Of a stretch of 64,000 bases of DNA, positions 9,692 to 21,600 are shown piece after piece. The DNA lies in assembly GCF_023065955.2 (NCBI RefSeq), contig NW_026622863.1, positions 41,150,177-41,214,176 on the forward strand, read 5' to 3'. Position 1 is the first letter of the stretch. Each line of letters opens with the position of its first letter. The DNA is from Ursus arctos (Eukaryota > Chordata > Mammalia > Carnivora > Ursidae). The notes below the pieces were generated by a model. It saw only the letters and a program-made list of their open reading frames with translations, was not told the origin of the DNA and searched no databases. The position numbers and the translations under genes are program-made.

Positions 9692-12600
9692 CCAAACCCA
9701 ACTTGAGTGCCCTTATTCTCATCTTTATTCAGGAGAAAACTGCATCCTGAGAGTGTGTAAACAGTAGTCCCACCTTTTTCTGAGTTGGAGGTTGAGGGAG
9801 ACTTTGGGTAGTGTCTACCGCCTGGCCTGAGAAGACCCAGTTCTGTTCCCTTCTGGGCCAGCGAACCACTGACGGCTGTGCTGGTGTAGTCCGGTGCAGG
9901 GGATGGGGGCTCACAATACCCTGTGCCTACATCCCTAGGGAGAGAGTCTTCTCTACTTTTCGTATCTTCCAATCTTTAAGTTGTTCTCTAAATAGGTAGG
10001 GGTATGTTAAGGGGGAAACTGGGCATATATCTCCATACCTGAATCTCAGGTGGAATGAGGGCTTTGGCACTGACTGCTGTTTCTCCCCTCCACCCCTGGT
10101 CCCCTAAATCAGGAGTTTCAGGGTTTTCATTCAGATGAAGATGTGGCCCCCAGTTCCCTGCGCTCTGCGCTCCGATCCCAGCGAGGTGAGTGACGGGGAA
10201 ACTCTACCTCTATAGCTTTACAGGAATGTTACTGTTGCTCTTCATGTCAGCTCTTCCCTGTTTAACTAGAGTCTCCATCAGTTACGTAGCGTGTTTTGTG
10301 TTCAAAGCCCAAGCTAGGCTGGGCTGTGGGGGAAACAGACAAGTAAGACTTAGTTCTTGCCCTCCTGGAGTGCCTTCTTCAGTCTACAGGGCTAGCTTGA
10401 CCCATCTCCCCACACCTATTCTCCTTTTAGGTCGAGCCCCCCGAGGTCGGGGCCGCAAGCATAAGACGACCCCCATTCCGCCTCCTCGCCTAGCAGATGT
10501 CGCTCCTACCCCCCCAAAGACTCCTGCCCGGAAACGGGGTGAGGAGGGCACAGAACGGATGGTGCAGGCACTGACTGAACTTCTCCGGCGGGCCCAGGCA
10601 CCCCCAGCCCCGCGGAGCCGGGCATGTGAGCCCTCCACTCCACGTCGGTCTCGGGGACGGCCCCCAGGACGGCCAGCAGGCCCCTGCAGGAAGAAGCAAC
10701 AAGCAGTAGTGGTGGCAGAAGCAGCTGTGACAATCCCCAAACCTGAGCCCCCACCTCCTGTGGTTCCCGTAAAACACCGAACTGGCAGCTGGAAGTGCAA
10801 GGAGGGGCCTGGCCCAGGACCTGGGACCCCCAAGCGTGGAGGACAGTCTGGGCGAGGAGGCCGTGGAGGTAGAGGCCGAGGCCGAGGCGGGCTTCCTCTC
10901 GTGATCAAGTTTGTTTCAAAGGCCAAAAAAGTGAAGATGGGACAATTGTCCTTGGGACTTGAATCAGGTCAGGGTCAAGATCAGCATGAGGAAAGCTGGC
11001 AGGATGCCCCCCAAGGAAGAGTTGGATCTGGATCGGGAGAGGGCCCCTGCTGGAGAAAGGAGCTAAAGCTGGAGGAGGAGGGAGAGAAAGAGAGAGAAGA
11101 AGAGAAAAACAAGGAAGAGAAAGAAGAAAGGGTAGAGAGAGCTGGACCTGAAGAAGAGATGATGCTAGCAGAGGAAAAGGAAGAGGCAAAGCTGCCATCC
11201 CCACCCTCGACTCCTCCAGCCCCTCCACCCCCTCCACCGCCGCCACCATCTCCACCTCCTCCACCTCCTCCACCTCCTCCACCCCTCCCATCCCCCTCAA
11301 CTTCTCCTTCATCCCCACTTTGCCCTCCACCACCCCCAGTGTCCCCTTTGCCCCCACCATCGCCTCCACCGCCTCCTGCCCCAGAGGAGCAGGAAGAATC
11401 CCCTCCTCTGGTGGTCCCAGCTACATGCTCCAGGAAGAGGGGCCGGCCTCCCCTGACTCCTAGCCAGCGGGCAGAGCGAGAAGCTGCTCGGGCAGTGCCA
11501 GAGGGTACCTCTCCTCCCACAACAACCCCCAGCACCACCATGGGAGGCCCTCCGGAAGACAGCCCCACTGTGGCCCCCAAAAGTACCACCTTCCTGAAGA
11601 ATATCCGGCAGTTTATTATGCCTGTGGTGAGTGCCCGCTCCTCCCGAGTCATCAAGACACCCCGGCGATTTATGGATGAAGACCCCCCCAAACCCCTAAA
11701 GGTAGAAGTCTCACCTACTCTGCGGCCTCCTGTTGCCACCTCCCCACTTGCCCCCCCAGAACCAGCACCAGCTCCTTCTCCACCGCGTGCCCCAACCCCC
11801 CCATCTACCCCAGTCCCACTACCTGAGAAGAGACGGTCCATTCTAAGGGAACCTACATTTCGCTGGACCTCGCTGACCCGGGAACTGCCCCCTCCTCCTC
11901 CTGCCCCCCCACCGGCCCCGCCCCCACCTCCTGTCCCTGTCACTCCATCCCGGAGGCCCCTGCTCCTTCGGGCGCCTCAGTTTACCCCAAGCGAAGCCCA
12001 CCTGAAGATCTACGAATCGGTGCTTACTACTCCTCTTGGGGCCCCTGAAGCCCCTGAGCCAGAGCCTCCTCCCGCCGATGACTCTCCAGCTGAGCCTGAG
12101 CCACGGGCAGTGGGCCGCACCAACCACCTCAGCCTGCCTCGATTTGCTCCTGTGGTCCCCACTCCTGTTAAGGCCGAGGTGCCCCTTCCTGGGGCTCCAG
12201 CTCTGAGCAATGGGCAGCAGTCTCAGGCTCAGCTGCAGCAGCCCCTACAGGCCTTGCCAACCCAGCTGCTGCCCCAGGCGTTACCACCACAGCAGCCACA
12301 ATTACAGCCACACTTACAACTGCAGCCACAGGCACCGCCGCAGCAGCCCTCACCACTGGACAAGGCCCGTACTGCAGGCTTGGGCTCCTTACCGCTGTCT
12401 GGTGTGGAGGAGAAAATGTTCAGCCTCCTCAAGAGAGCCAAGGTGCAGCTGTTCAAGATCGATCAGCAGCAGCAGCAGCAGAAGGTGGCGTCTTTGATGC
12501 CGGTGAGCGTGGCGCTTTGGCCAGGTTTCTGCACCCAGTCATCCAGCCTCGATTCTCTCAGTTCTCTCAGTTTTCATTAACGTTCTGCCTTCTCAGACCC

Positions 12601-15600
12601 CCTCCAGTATTTCAGGGAACCCTCAGAGCCAGTCCTTCCCTGTTTCTCAGCTGCCTGTGTTCCTTCCCTGGCCCTCCCCCGTGCTAGTCCCCTGGTCCTA
12701 TCTCCTCATTTTCCAGCCTCTGACCCTGTTTATTCCCCCACCAGCCGAGCCCTGGAGGGCAGATGGAGGAAGTCGTGGGGACTGTCAAGCAGATCTCAGA
12801 TAGAGGTTCTGTCAGGTCTGAAGATGAATCGATGGAAACTAAGAGAGAGAGACCGTCGGTATGGAGTGGGAGGAGGGCCCTCTGAAGAAGGCTGGTAGCA
12901 GGAGCACAAGGGGCAACTTCCCACATGTATTCCTGGTTTCTCCTCCCCTAGGGCCCCGAGTCCCCCGTGCAAGGCCCCCGTATCAAACATGTCTGTCGTC
13001 ATGCTGCTGTGGCCCTAGGTCAGGCCCGGGCCATGGTCCCTGAAGACGTCCCCCGCCTCAGTGCTCTCCCTCTCCGGGATCGGCAGGACCTCGCCACGGA
13101 GGGTAGGGGCGGGTGTGTTGTGGGAAGATTTGACAGCTGTGTCAAGTTTGGGGGCGAGCACATGCACCAAGAGCCTAGGAGAGTGGGAGCTGAGTTGGAT
13201 GCTTGGGGCAGGTGGCAAGTAGGTTGGAGTACTAGGTCTTAGAGCAGATTTGGGGGCACCTGGGACGTAAGCACTGTGGGAAAGTCGGGACCAGAGGGCC
13301 AGTTGAATGAGATCTAGGGGAGAACAGGGAACTGAGGTAAAAGGCCCTGGTGGCCTTGTGGCTCCATTCCTTCCTCTCCATTGCATTAGATACGTCATCA
13401 GCATCTGAGACTGAGAGTGTCCCATCACGGTCTCGGCGGGGAAAGGTGGAGTCGGCAGGGCCTGGGGGAGACTCAGAGCCTGCAGGGTCTGGAGGGACCC
13501 TGGCCCATACACCCCGGCGCTCACTGCCCTCCCATCATGGCAAGAAGATGCGGATGGCACGGTGTGGACACTGTCGGGGCTGCCTGCGTGTGCAGGACTG
13601 TGGGTCCTGTGTCAACTGCCTGGACAAGCCCAAGTTTGGGGGCCCCAACACCAAGAAGCAGTGCTGTGTGTGAGTAGTCAGGGCACAGCCTCTGTTCCCA
13701 CTCGTGGTTGTCAGTCACCCAGGTCTCCTGCCCCACCAGAGAAGTGGGATTGGCATCCTTGTGGAGAGCTTCCTCTCTTCCCCCAGACCACCAGTCCCCT
13801 ACCCTGGTGACGTGCTGCTCCCCTCCCCAGATACCGGAAGTGCGACAAGATAGAGGCTCGGAAGATGGAACGGCTGGCTAAAAAAGGTAACAAGGTTTGA
13901 GGAGTATTTCTTTATACAAATTTACTTAGATCCATGGCGTGGAAGAAACTGTTTTCTTTGCTCTCCTCCTTTTATCTTTGCAGTCTGTTACCTCTGTCAT
14001 CTTTCCATCGTGTGCTTTTATATCTCTCCTGTACTCGTTCTCTTCTGCCCCACTTCTTTTTGGCTTTTTGCATCCCAGTGTCCCATGTCCCTGGCTGAGC
14101 TCAGATCCTACTAAGTCCCCTGTTCCCACAGGCCGGACGATAGTGAAGACGCTGTTGCCCTGGGATTCCGATGAATCTCCTGAGGCCTCCCCTGGTCCTC
14201 CAGGCCCACGCCGGGGGGCGGGAGCTGGGGGGCCCCGGGAGGAGGTGGTGGCCCCCCCAGGGCCCGAGGAGCAGGACTCCCTCCTACTGCAGCGCAAGTC
14301 AGCCCGGCGCTGCGTCAAACAGCGACCCTCCTATGATATCTTCGAGGACTCGGATGACTCAGAGCCTGGGGGTCCCCCTGCTCCCCGGCGTCGGACCCCC
14401 CGAGAGAATGGTGCGAATTGCTTGCTGTTTCTCCTTTCAGTCAGTCCTGTGTCTTGGCGGGGGGCGGTTTCCAGACTGGGGCCTGTGTCTGTGTGATAGA
14501 GAAAGTAGCTGAGTACAGAGATGGTGTTTGGGGTGGACAGGGAGAGTGGGTGTATAAAGTTCTCAGTAGCTTATCGAGCCAGGTCTAGGAGTTATTCTGT
14601 TGGTTAAAGGCGGCCATGGGGATCCAGGTAACATTAGGGGGGTGTGGAGGAAAGGGGTGGGGCAGGGAAGAGGGGGACCCTCACCACTTATGTGTGCTGC
14701 CTAGAGCTGCCAGTGCCAGAACCCGAGGAGCAGAGCCGGCCCCGCAAACCCACCCTCCAGCCTGTGTTGCAGCTCAAGGCCCGAAGGCGCCTGGACAAGG
14801 TCAGCACGGCCCCACACCAAGAACCCTGAGCCCTGTGGAAGGCATGGTCCCGCCCTTCAGGAGCTTCCTAGCAAGTCAGGGTAACGGGCTCATCTGAGTG
14901 CCGTGTTGTGTCCACACCAGAGGACAGGCCCTGAGGGGTAAGGCAGGTCTGTCCTTCTGGAAAGCAAAGTAGGATCTGGGCAAAAGATAGGGTTGGGCAG
15001 GCTGGGGTAGAGGACAGTGTGGAGAGAAGTCTGCAGAGGGTGGGGCTGGCAGCCTTCTGACCACCGCCATTCTCCCTAGGATGCTTTGGCCCCTGGCCCC
15101 TTTGCATCTTTTCCCAATGGCTGGACTGGAAAACAGAAGTCCCCTGATGGAGTGCACAGGGTTCGTGTGGATTTTAAGGTATGGCATTGAGGGAGAGGGT
15201 CCTTCAAGGACCGTGTTTGAAAGAAACCTGTGGGTTGTATCTGAGAAACCAGGGCTTTAAAGATGGCTGTGGCTGTGTTCCTGGCTGCTCTCTGATCCCG
15301 CATCCTCTTTCCTCAGGAGGATTGTGACCTGGAGAACGTGTGGCTGATGGGTGGCCTCAGCGTGCTAACGTCCGTGCCAGGGGGGCCACCGATGGTGTGC
15401 TTGCTGTGTGCCAGCAAAGGCCTGCATGAGGTTGGATCCCTGCCTTTTTCCACAGCCCCCCAGGTCTCCATTGGCCCTTACTGCCTGATTGCTTGGGCCC
15501 TTTCTACAGGGTCTCATCCCTTGGCCTCCTGGCCTCACACTGTGCCCATTGTTCACTCTCCCCACCCCCAGCTGGTGTTCTGCCAAGTCTGCTGTGACCC

Positions 15601-18600
15601 TTTCCATCCGTTCTGTCTGGAGGAGGCCGAGCGGCCCCTGCCCCAACATCATGACACCTGGTGCTGCCGCCGCTGCAAGTTTTGCCACGTCTGTGGGCGC
15701 AAAGGCCGGGGATCCAAGGTTTGGGCACAGGAGCCATGAGAGTGGGTGGAGGCATGGAGGAGAGGGGTATACTTGTGCCAGTAGGTTCTGCCATTGTTAT
15801 TTTTCTCCCAACTTCCAACAGCACCTCCTGGAGTGTGAGCGCTGCCGCCATGCTTATCACCCAGCCTGCCTGGGGCCCAGCTACCCAACCCGGGCCACAC
15901 GCAAACGGCGCCACTGGGTGAGAAATGAGGCCCACATACCTTGCATTGGAGTTCTAATTAAGGCCGCTACTACCCCCAGACTGGAAGGTTGGAGGTCCTT
16001 GTGAGAGTTTATCTGATAAATAGCATTTTCTCTTCCCAAATTTCACATAGACAAGACGTGTGTGCAGAATTTGTACAGAATGGTTGCAGAATGCAGAAGG
16101 GTTCATGCATTCCATGGTCCTGGGCTCAGAATCCCCTGCCCCTGCCTGACCTCCACTCTTCCTTGTCTCCTTCTGTCAGTCTCCCCTATTTTATTCCTGT
16201 TCCTCCCTCCTCCTTGCTTCTCTTGTACACCTTTTATCTGTCTTTCCTCGTATGTCTCCTGCTTACCATCCATTCCTCTTTGCCCATCTCCTCCCACTGT
16301 ACCCCCCACACACTGCTCCAGCCTGCTCCCCCTAACATCACCCTGCCCCCCCCCCACCCAGATCTGCTCAGCCTGCGTGCGCTGTAAGAGCTGTGGGGCG
16401 ACTCCAGGCAAGAACTGGGACGTCGAGTGGTCTGGAGATTACAGCCTCTGCCCCAGGTGCACCCAGCTCTATGAGAAAGGTGGGGACCTGTCAGGGGACC
16501 TGGGGGACACCGGGCAGTGGGCCAGGCTCCTAGACAGGCAGGACAGATGTGGTTTTCTAGTGGCTTTGTATTCCTCTTGTAGCCACAGAACCTTTTCTTC
16601 TGTTCATGGTAGTCTCCCACAGAAGCCTATCCAGTACCTCAAGTGGAGGGACACAGTTCTCGGGGCAGCGGGAGTCAGCCTGGATCCCACCATTGTACAA
16701 CCTCTTCTTGGAACCTTGAGTCTCCACTGATGACCTTGAAAACCTGGGCTTTCCCCATTTGTTCAGGCAGCATGTTAGCAAGGTTGTGAGGCGTTGGGGC
16801 TGCCAGGCTGAAGAGGCTGTATCCTCAGCCAGTGTTTTGAGGATGGTAGGGACCCAAGATAAGGCATAGCAGAGGCAGCCCTCACAGCAGCCAAATGGGG
16901 GCTGGCTCCAGACAGGACCTGCAAGGGGTAGGTGGTGGCCCCAGCCCCTCTGACTTGCCCTTTTCCTCCCTCTTCTGCAGGAAACTTCTGCCCAATCTGC
17001 ACACGCTGCTATGAAGACAATGACTACGAGAGCAAGATGATGCAGTGTGCGCAGTGTGACCACTGGGTGCACGCCAAGTGCGAGGGGCTCTCAGGTGAGT
17101 AGGCAGAGTGCCTGGGCTGCCACCTCTGCCCCGGGGTGAGGGGGCGGGGTGTCCTGTCCTACCCCCAGCATAGGCCCTCATGGGACAGGTGTCATAGATG
17201 TATGTCTTTGGCAGCTCCTCTGGGCTGCTGCGAGCCCTCACGTTCTCCTGAACCATTCTCTCTTGTCCCACCTTGGCTGTTTCAGATGAAGACTATGAGA
17301 TCCTTTCTGGGCTGCCAGACTCAGTGCTGTATACCTGCGGACCGTGTGCAGGGGCCACGCACCCCCGCTGGCGAGAGGCCCTCAGTGGGGCCCTGCAGGG
17401 GGGCCTGCGCCAGGTGCTCCAGGGTCTACTGAGCTCCAAGGTGGCGGGCCCACTGCTGCTGTGCACTCAGGTCTGCGGGGCTCAGGAGGTAGGAAGGGGT
17501 GGGGCCACGCCCAGCACCAGTCCTGCTGACTTTCTCTCTCTACAGTGTGGGCAGGCTGGAAAGCAGCTGCACCCAGGCCCCTGCGATCTGCAGGCAGTGA
17601 GTCGGCGCTTCGAGGAAGGCCACTACAAGTCTGTGGTGAGTGGGACATTGAGAAGAATAGGTGGGTGCCAGGAGGAGGGGCCTGTGGGTAGGGTGGGGGC
17701 TCTGATCCTGACAAGCCCCCTTACAGCACAGCTTTATGGAGGACATGGTGGGCATCCTGATGAGGCACTCGGAAGAAGGAGAGACCCCAGAGCGCCGGGC
17801 TGGAGGCCAGATGAAGGGGCTCCTACTGAAGGTGAGAACTGTGGAGGATGTCTCTAGAGTGGCTTGAGTGGTAGTGGGGAGGAGAGTGTGGGTCCTTCAG
17901 ACCCTGCCCCTACCAACTTTCCCGGGGAAGCCAGTTCTCATCCTGTTAACCCACTCCCCAGCTGCTAGAGTCTGCGTTCGGCTGGTTCGACGCCCACGAC
18001 CCCAAGTACTGGCGACGGAGTACCCGGCTGCCGAAGTGAGTGAGGCTGGGTAACAGGAGGGGATCCAGGGAATAAGGGCAAAAGCAAGGGCACCTGGGAA
18101 TCCAGGGTCTCAATCCTGGGCTGAGAATAGACGAGGAACAGAGTTAGCGTCAGCATGAGAATTCTCAGTGGTTCTAGGCCAGCAAAGACTCAGATTGTGC
18201 AGTTAGCTCACTTTGTTTCTACTTTGGGCAAGGTAATGTTGGGGAATAGCAGTGAGTAAGCCATGTTTGGGGGTTTGAGCAGGCACATTAGTGCCTGATG
18301 ATCCAGATGGTAAGAGTGGTGATGGGAAAGTTCAGGGGGCTGTGGGAGCCCAGCGAAGGTGTTTAGGGCTAAGGCTTCTCGGAAGAGATGACATCCAAGC
18401 TGAGATGTGGAAAAAGAGTATTCCAGTCATGAGGAACAGCATTTCATGTGTCATAGGTGGCATGAGGGGCCCTGGCTTATTTGGGAGACTGGGAGAAATG
18501 CCACATGGAGAGAGGACCAAGTGTGTCATGGCATGTTTGGGCTAAGATTGTGGGTGGCCACCCTTGTTAGACGTGTCAGATGCTGACCCTGCCTGTCCAC

Positions 18601-21600
18601 AGCGGAGTTCTTCCCAATGCTGTGTTGCCCCCATCTTTGGACCATGTCTACGCTCAGTGGAGGCAGCAGGAACCAGAGACCCCAGAATCAGGGCAGCCTC
18701 CAGGGGACCCCTCAGCAGGTATTGGGAAGTGGGGACTGACGCCAGGGACTCTGAGTTGGTGGGGCAAGCTCTAGGTCTTGATTCTGGGACTTGCCTTCCC
18801 ACACCTCTTCCAGCTTTTCAGGGTAAGGATCCAGCTGCTTTCTCACACCTGGAGGACCCTCGTCAGTGTGCGCTCTGCCTCAAATATGGGGATGCGGATT
18901 CTAAGGTGAGGGCTACCATATGAAGCCCAGATTGTGGGGCCTAGTCGCTGGGGCCTTTCCTCACACCATTTCTCCTCTGCCCCCAGGAGGCAGGACGGCT
19001 CCTATACATTGGGCAGAATGAGTGGACACACGTCAACTGTGCCATTTGGTCAGCTGAAGTGTTTGAGGAAAATGATGGCTCCCTCAAAAACGTGCATGCT
19101 GCTGTGGCTCGAGGGAGGCAGATGGTGAGAGCCCGGGCCTAGAGAGGTGGGCAGCCCCAGGGTCTCGGGGTAGGGCCCCCCACCCCCACCCGCCACAGGG
19201 GAAACCGCTCTTGTTTCACAATTTCTACCCCAGCACATCCTTTCACTGCCGGTCCTGGGTACCTTTTTTGGTTGTCCCAGGACTCTGGTACTTCAGTGAT
19301 AGTGGCTCCCTCCACCCCCACCCCGTGAATTTGGGCCTGAAGCCTGGGAGATTAAAAGTTAGATCTTTTGTTGATTGAACCTGTGCTGGATGCTTTCTAT
19401 ACAGTAAGACACTTAGCTCCTACTGTGTCCCTTGAGGTGAGGTATTTCCTGGGTTAGAACCCCTCCTCACCAGTGTTGGGGTGCTGTATAATGTCTCTGG
19501 CTCAGGAAGTGAGACTTGGGGTGATATATACGGGGGGGGGGGTTTACAAATGTGAAGATTAAATGAAATGATACAGGTTTTACATTAAAATGGTGTGAGA
19601 GAGCACCTGGCTGGCTCATTTGGAAGAGTATATGACTCTTGGTCTTGGGGTCATGAGTTCAAGCCCCACATGTAGAATGTAGTGATTACTTAAATAAATA
19701 TTTTTTTTTTAATGGTGTGAGAAAGATGGTAAATATTGCTTGGTAAGTGTTAGATGTTGTTATTTTTCTTGCTATTGCAACACTCTGCTTCAGAAAATCT
19801 GAAATAGTTTTGATGTGTACCTGGCCCTGGATGCAGCTAGGGAAGAGGGTATGTTTGATGAGTGCCTTTGCTTTGCGAGGTTCTGGGCTAGACAGGTCCA
19901 AACAGAGTCTCCAGGACAGTGATGCTGAGCATCAGACCCTGGTCTCGGTCACTGGCTTCTCCCCTCAGCATCCCCTTCCAACCGTAGCGCTGTGAACTCT
20001 GCCTGAAGCCTGGAGCCACAGTGGGCTGCTGCCTGTCCTCCTGCCTCAGCAACTTCCATTTCATGTGCGCCCGGGCCAGCTATTGCATCTTCCAGGATGA
20101 CAAGAAAGTTTTCTGCCAGAAACACACAGACCTGCTGGATGGCAAGGTGAGCCAGAACCATGGGGGAAACACACCCTACTGCTCTCTCTTCCCGTCCCAC
20201 TCATAGTTCCCTGCAGCCCCTTAGCCCTGTCCCCAGCTGCCTCTTGGTGTCTTCCTTGTTTTCCTGAGTCCTTGAGCCAAGCCCCCAGATGTCCATCCGC
20301 TGCCTTGAAGCCTTCCCTCACATCCCCCTTGCCCCTCACCAATCCAGCAGCCCCATTTGCCACCCACCTTCCAGGAGATCGTGACCCCTGATGGGTTTGA
20401 TGTTCTCCGCCGAGTCTATGTGGACTTCGAGGGCATCAACTTTAAGCGAAAGTTCTTGACGGGGCTCGAACCTGATGCCATCAATGTTCTCATTGGTAAG
20501 CCTTTTGCCCTCTACCCTGGTCTTCCTGACCCTGCCTGGCCCACCCTCCTGATCTCTTCTCTGTATCACAGGCTCCATCCGAATTGACTCCTTGGGTACC
20601 CTGTCTGATCTCTCGGACTGCGAGGGACGGCTCTTCCCCATTGGCTACCAGTGAGCAGCCCAGAGGGCCTAGGTGGGATGGAAGGACTCCAGGACAGGAT
20701 CCCATTTCCCGAGTTGTCCTGACCCTCTTACCCACACGCCCACCTGACAGGTGCTCCCGTCTGTACTGGAGCACAGTGGATGCTCGGCGGCGCTGCTGGT
20801 ATCGGTGTCGGATTCTGGAGTATCGGCCATGGGGTCCCAGGGAAGAGCCAGTTCACCTGGAGGCAGCAGAGGAGAATCAGACCATTGTGCACAGCCCCGC
20901 CCCTTCCTCAGGTAAGGGCCTTGGAATGCCCTCATTTCCTTCCCTGAACGCTGCCCTCCCCAAATGGTTACCCACCAACCCAATTCCTCTCTTCTCTAAA
21001 GAAACCCCAGGATGTTTGCCATTCTTCCTTTTGTCATCATGGCAATAAGTGATCACTTAATAGCTATAAGTTACGCACCAGGGACCGTGCTCAGCATTTC
21101 ACAGGAAGTAAGGGGAGAGCTACCTGCCTGTGGGGAGTGGCAGCTTCTGGACAAACAGACTTAGGGCATGTGCTCCCGTGATGCTCCCGCAGCCCTCTGA
21201 GGAAGGCACAAGCTCTGCTGTGCTGCAGGTCAACAAGGGCAGTCGCTCTGCACGGTGACATCAGGGTTCAGGGCAATTTGGTCCCCTCATAGCCGAGCCA
21301 GTGCTGAGGGATGTAGCTGAGAGCCGGGTGGCACACAGCAAAGATGGGGCTGGGAGACTGGTAAAAGGAGAGGTTGTGGGCTGAATGGGAGGAGGAAGAG
21401 ATTCAATTGTGTTTGCAGGGAAGGGGTTTGTGCCAGGTTGGAGCATGACATGAAGTAGAGAAGGGAGGAGGGTGCAGCCATCCTGGCTGTTAGCAGGGGA
21501 GTGTTGGAAGGAGGCGGCAGAGATTTGTTCTCACAGATTGGGTGGAGCCAGGTAATGGGGAGCCCCAAGCGCCAGGATGGGGCAGATGTGTTTGATGTGG

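Noticed and set aside
10981..11943. 320-codon open frame on the minus strand opposite KMT2B exon 3
   Set aside because: It is Gly/Gly-rich because it mirrors the proline codons of exon 3. No domain and no independent signals; a shadow frame.
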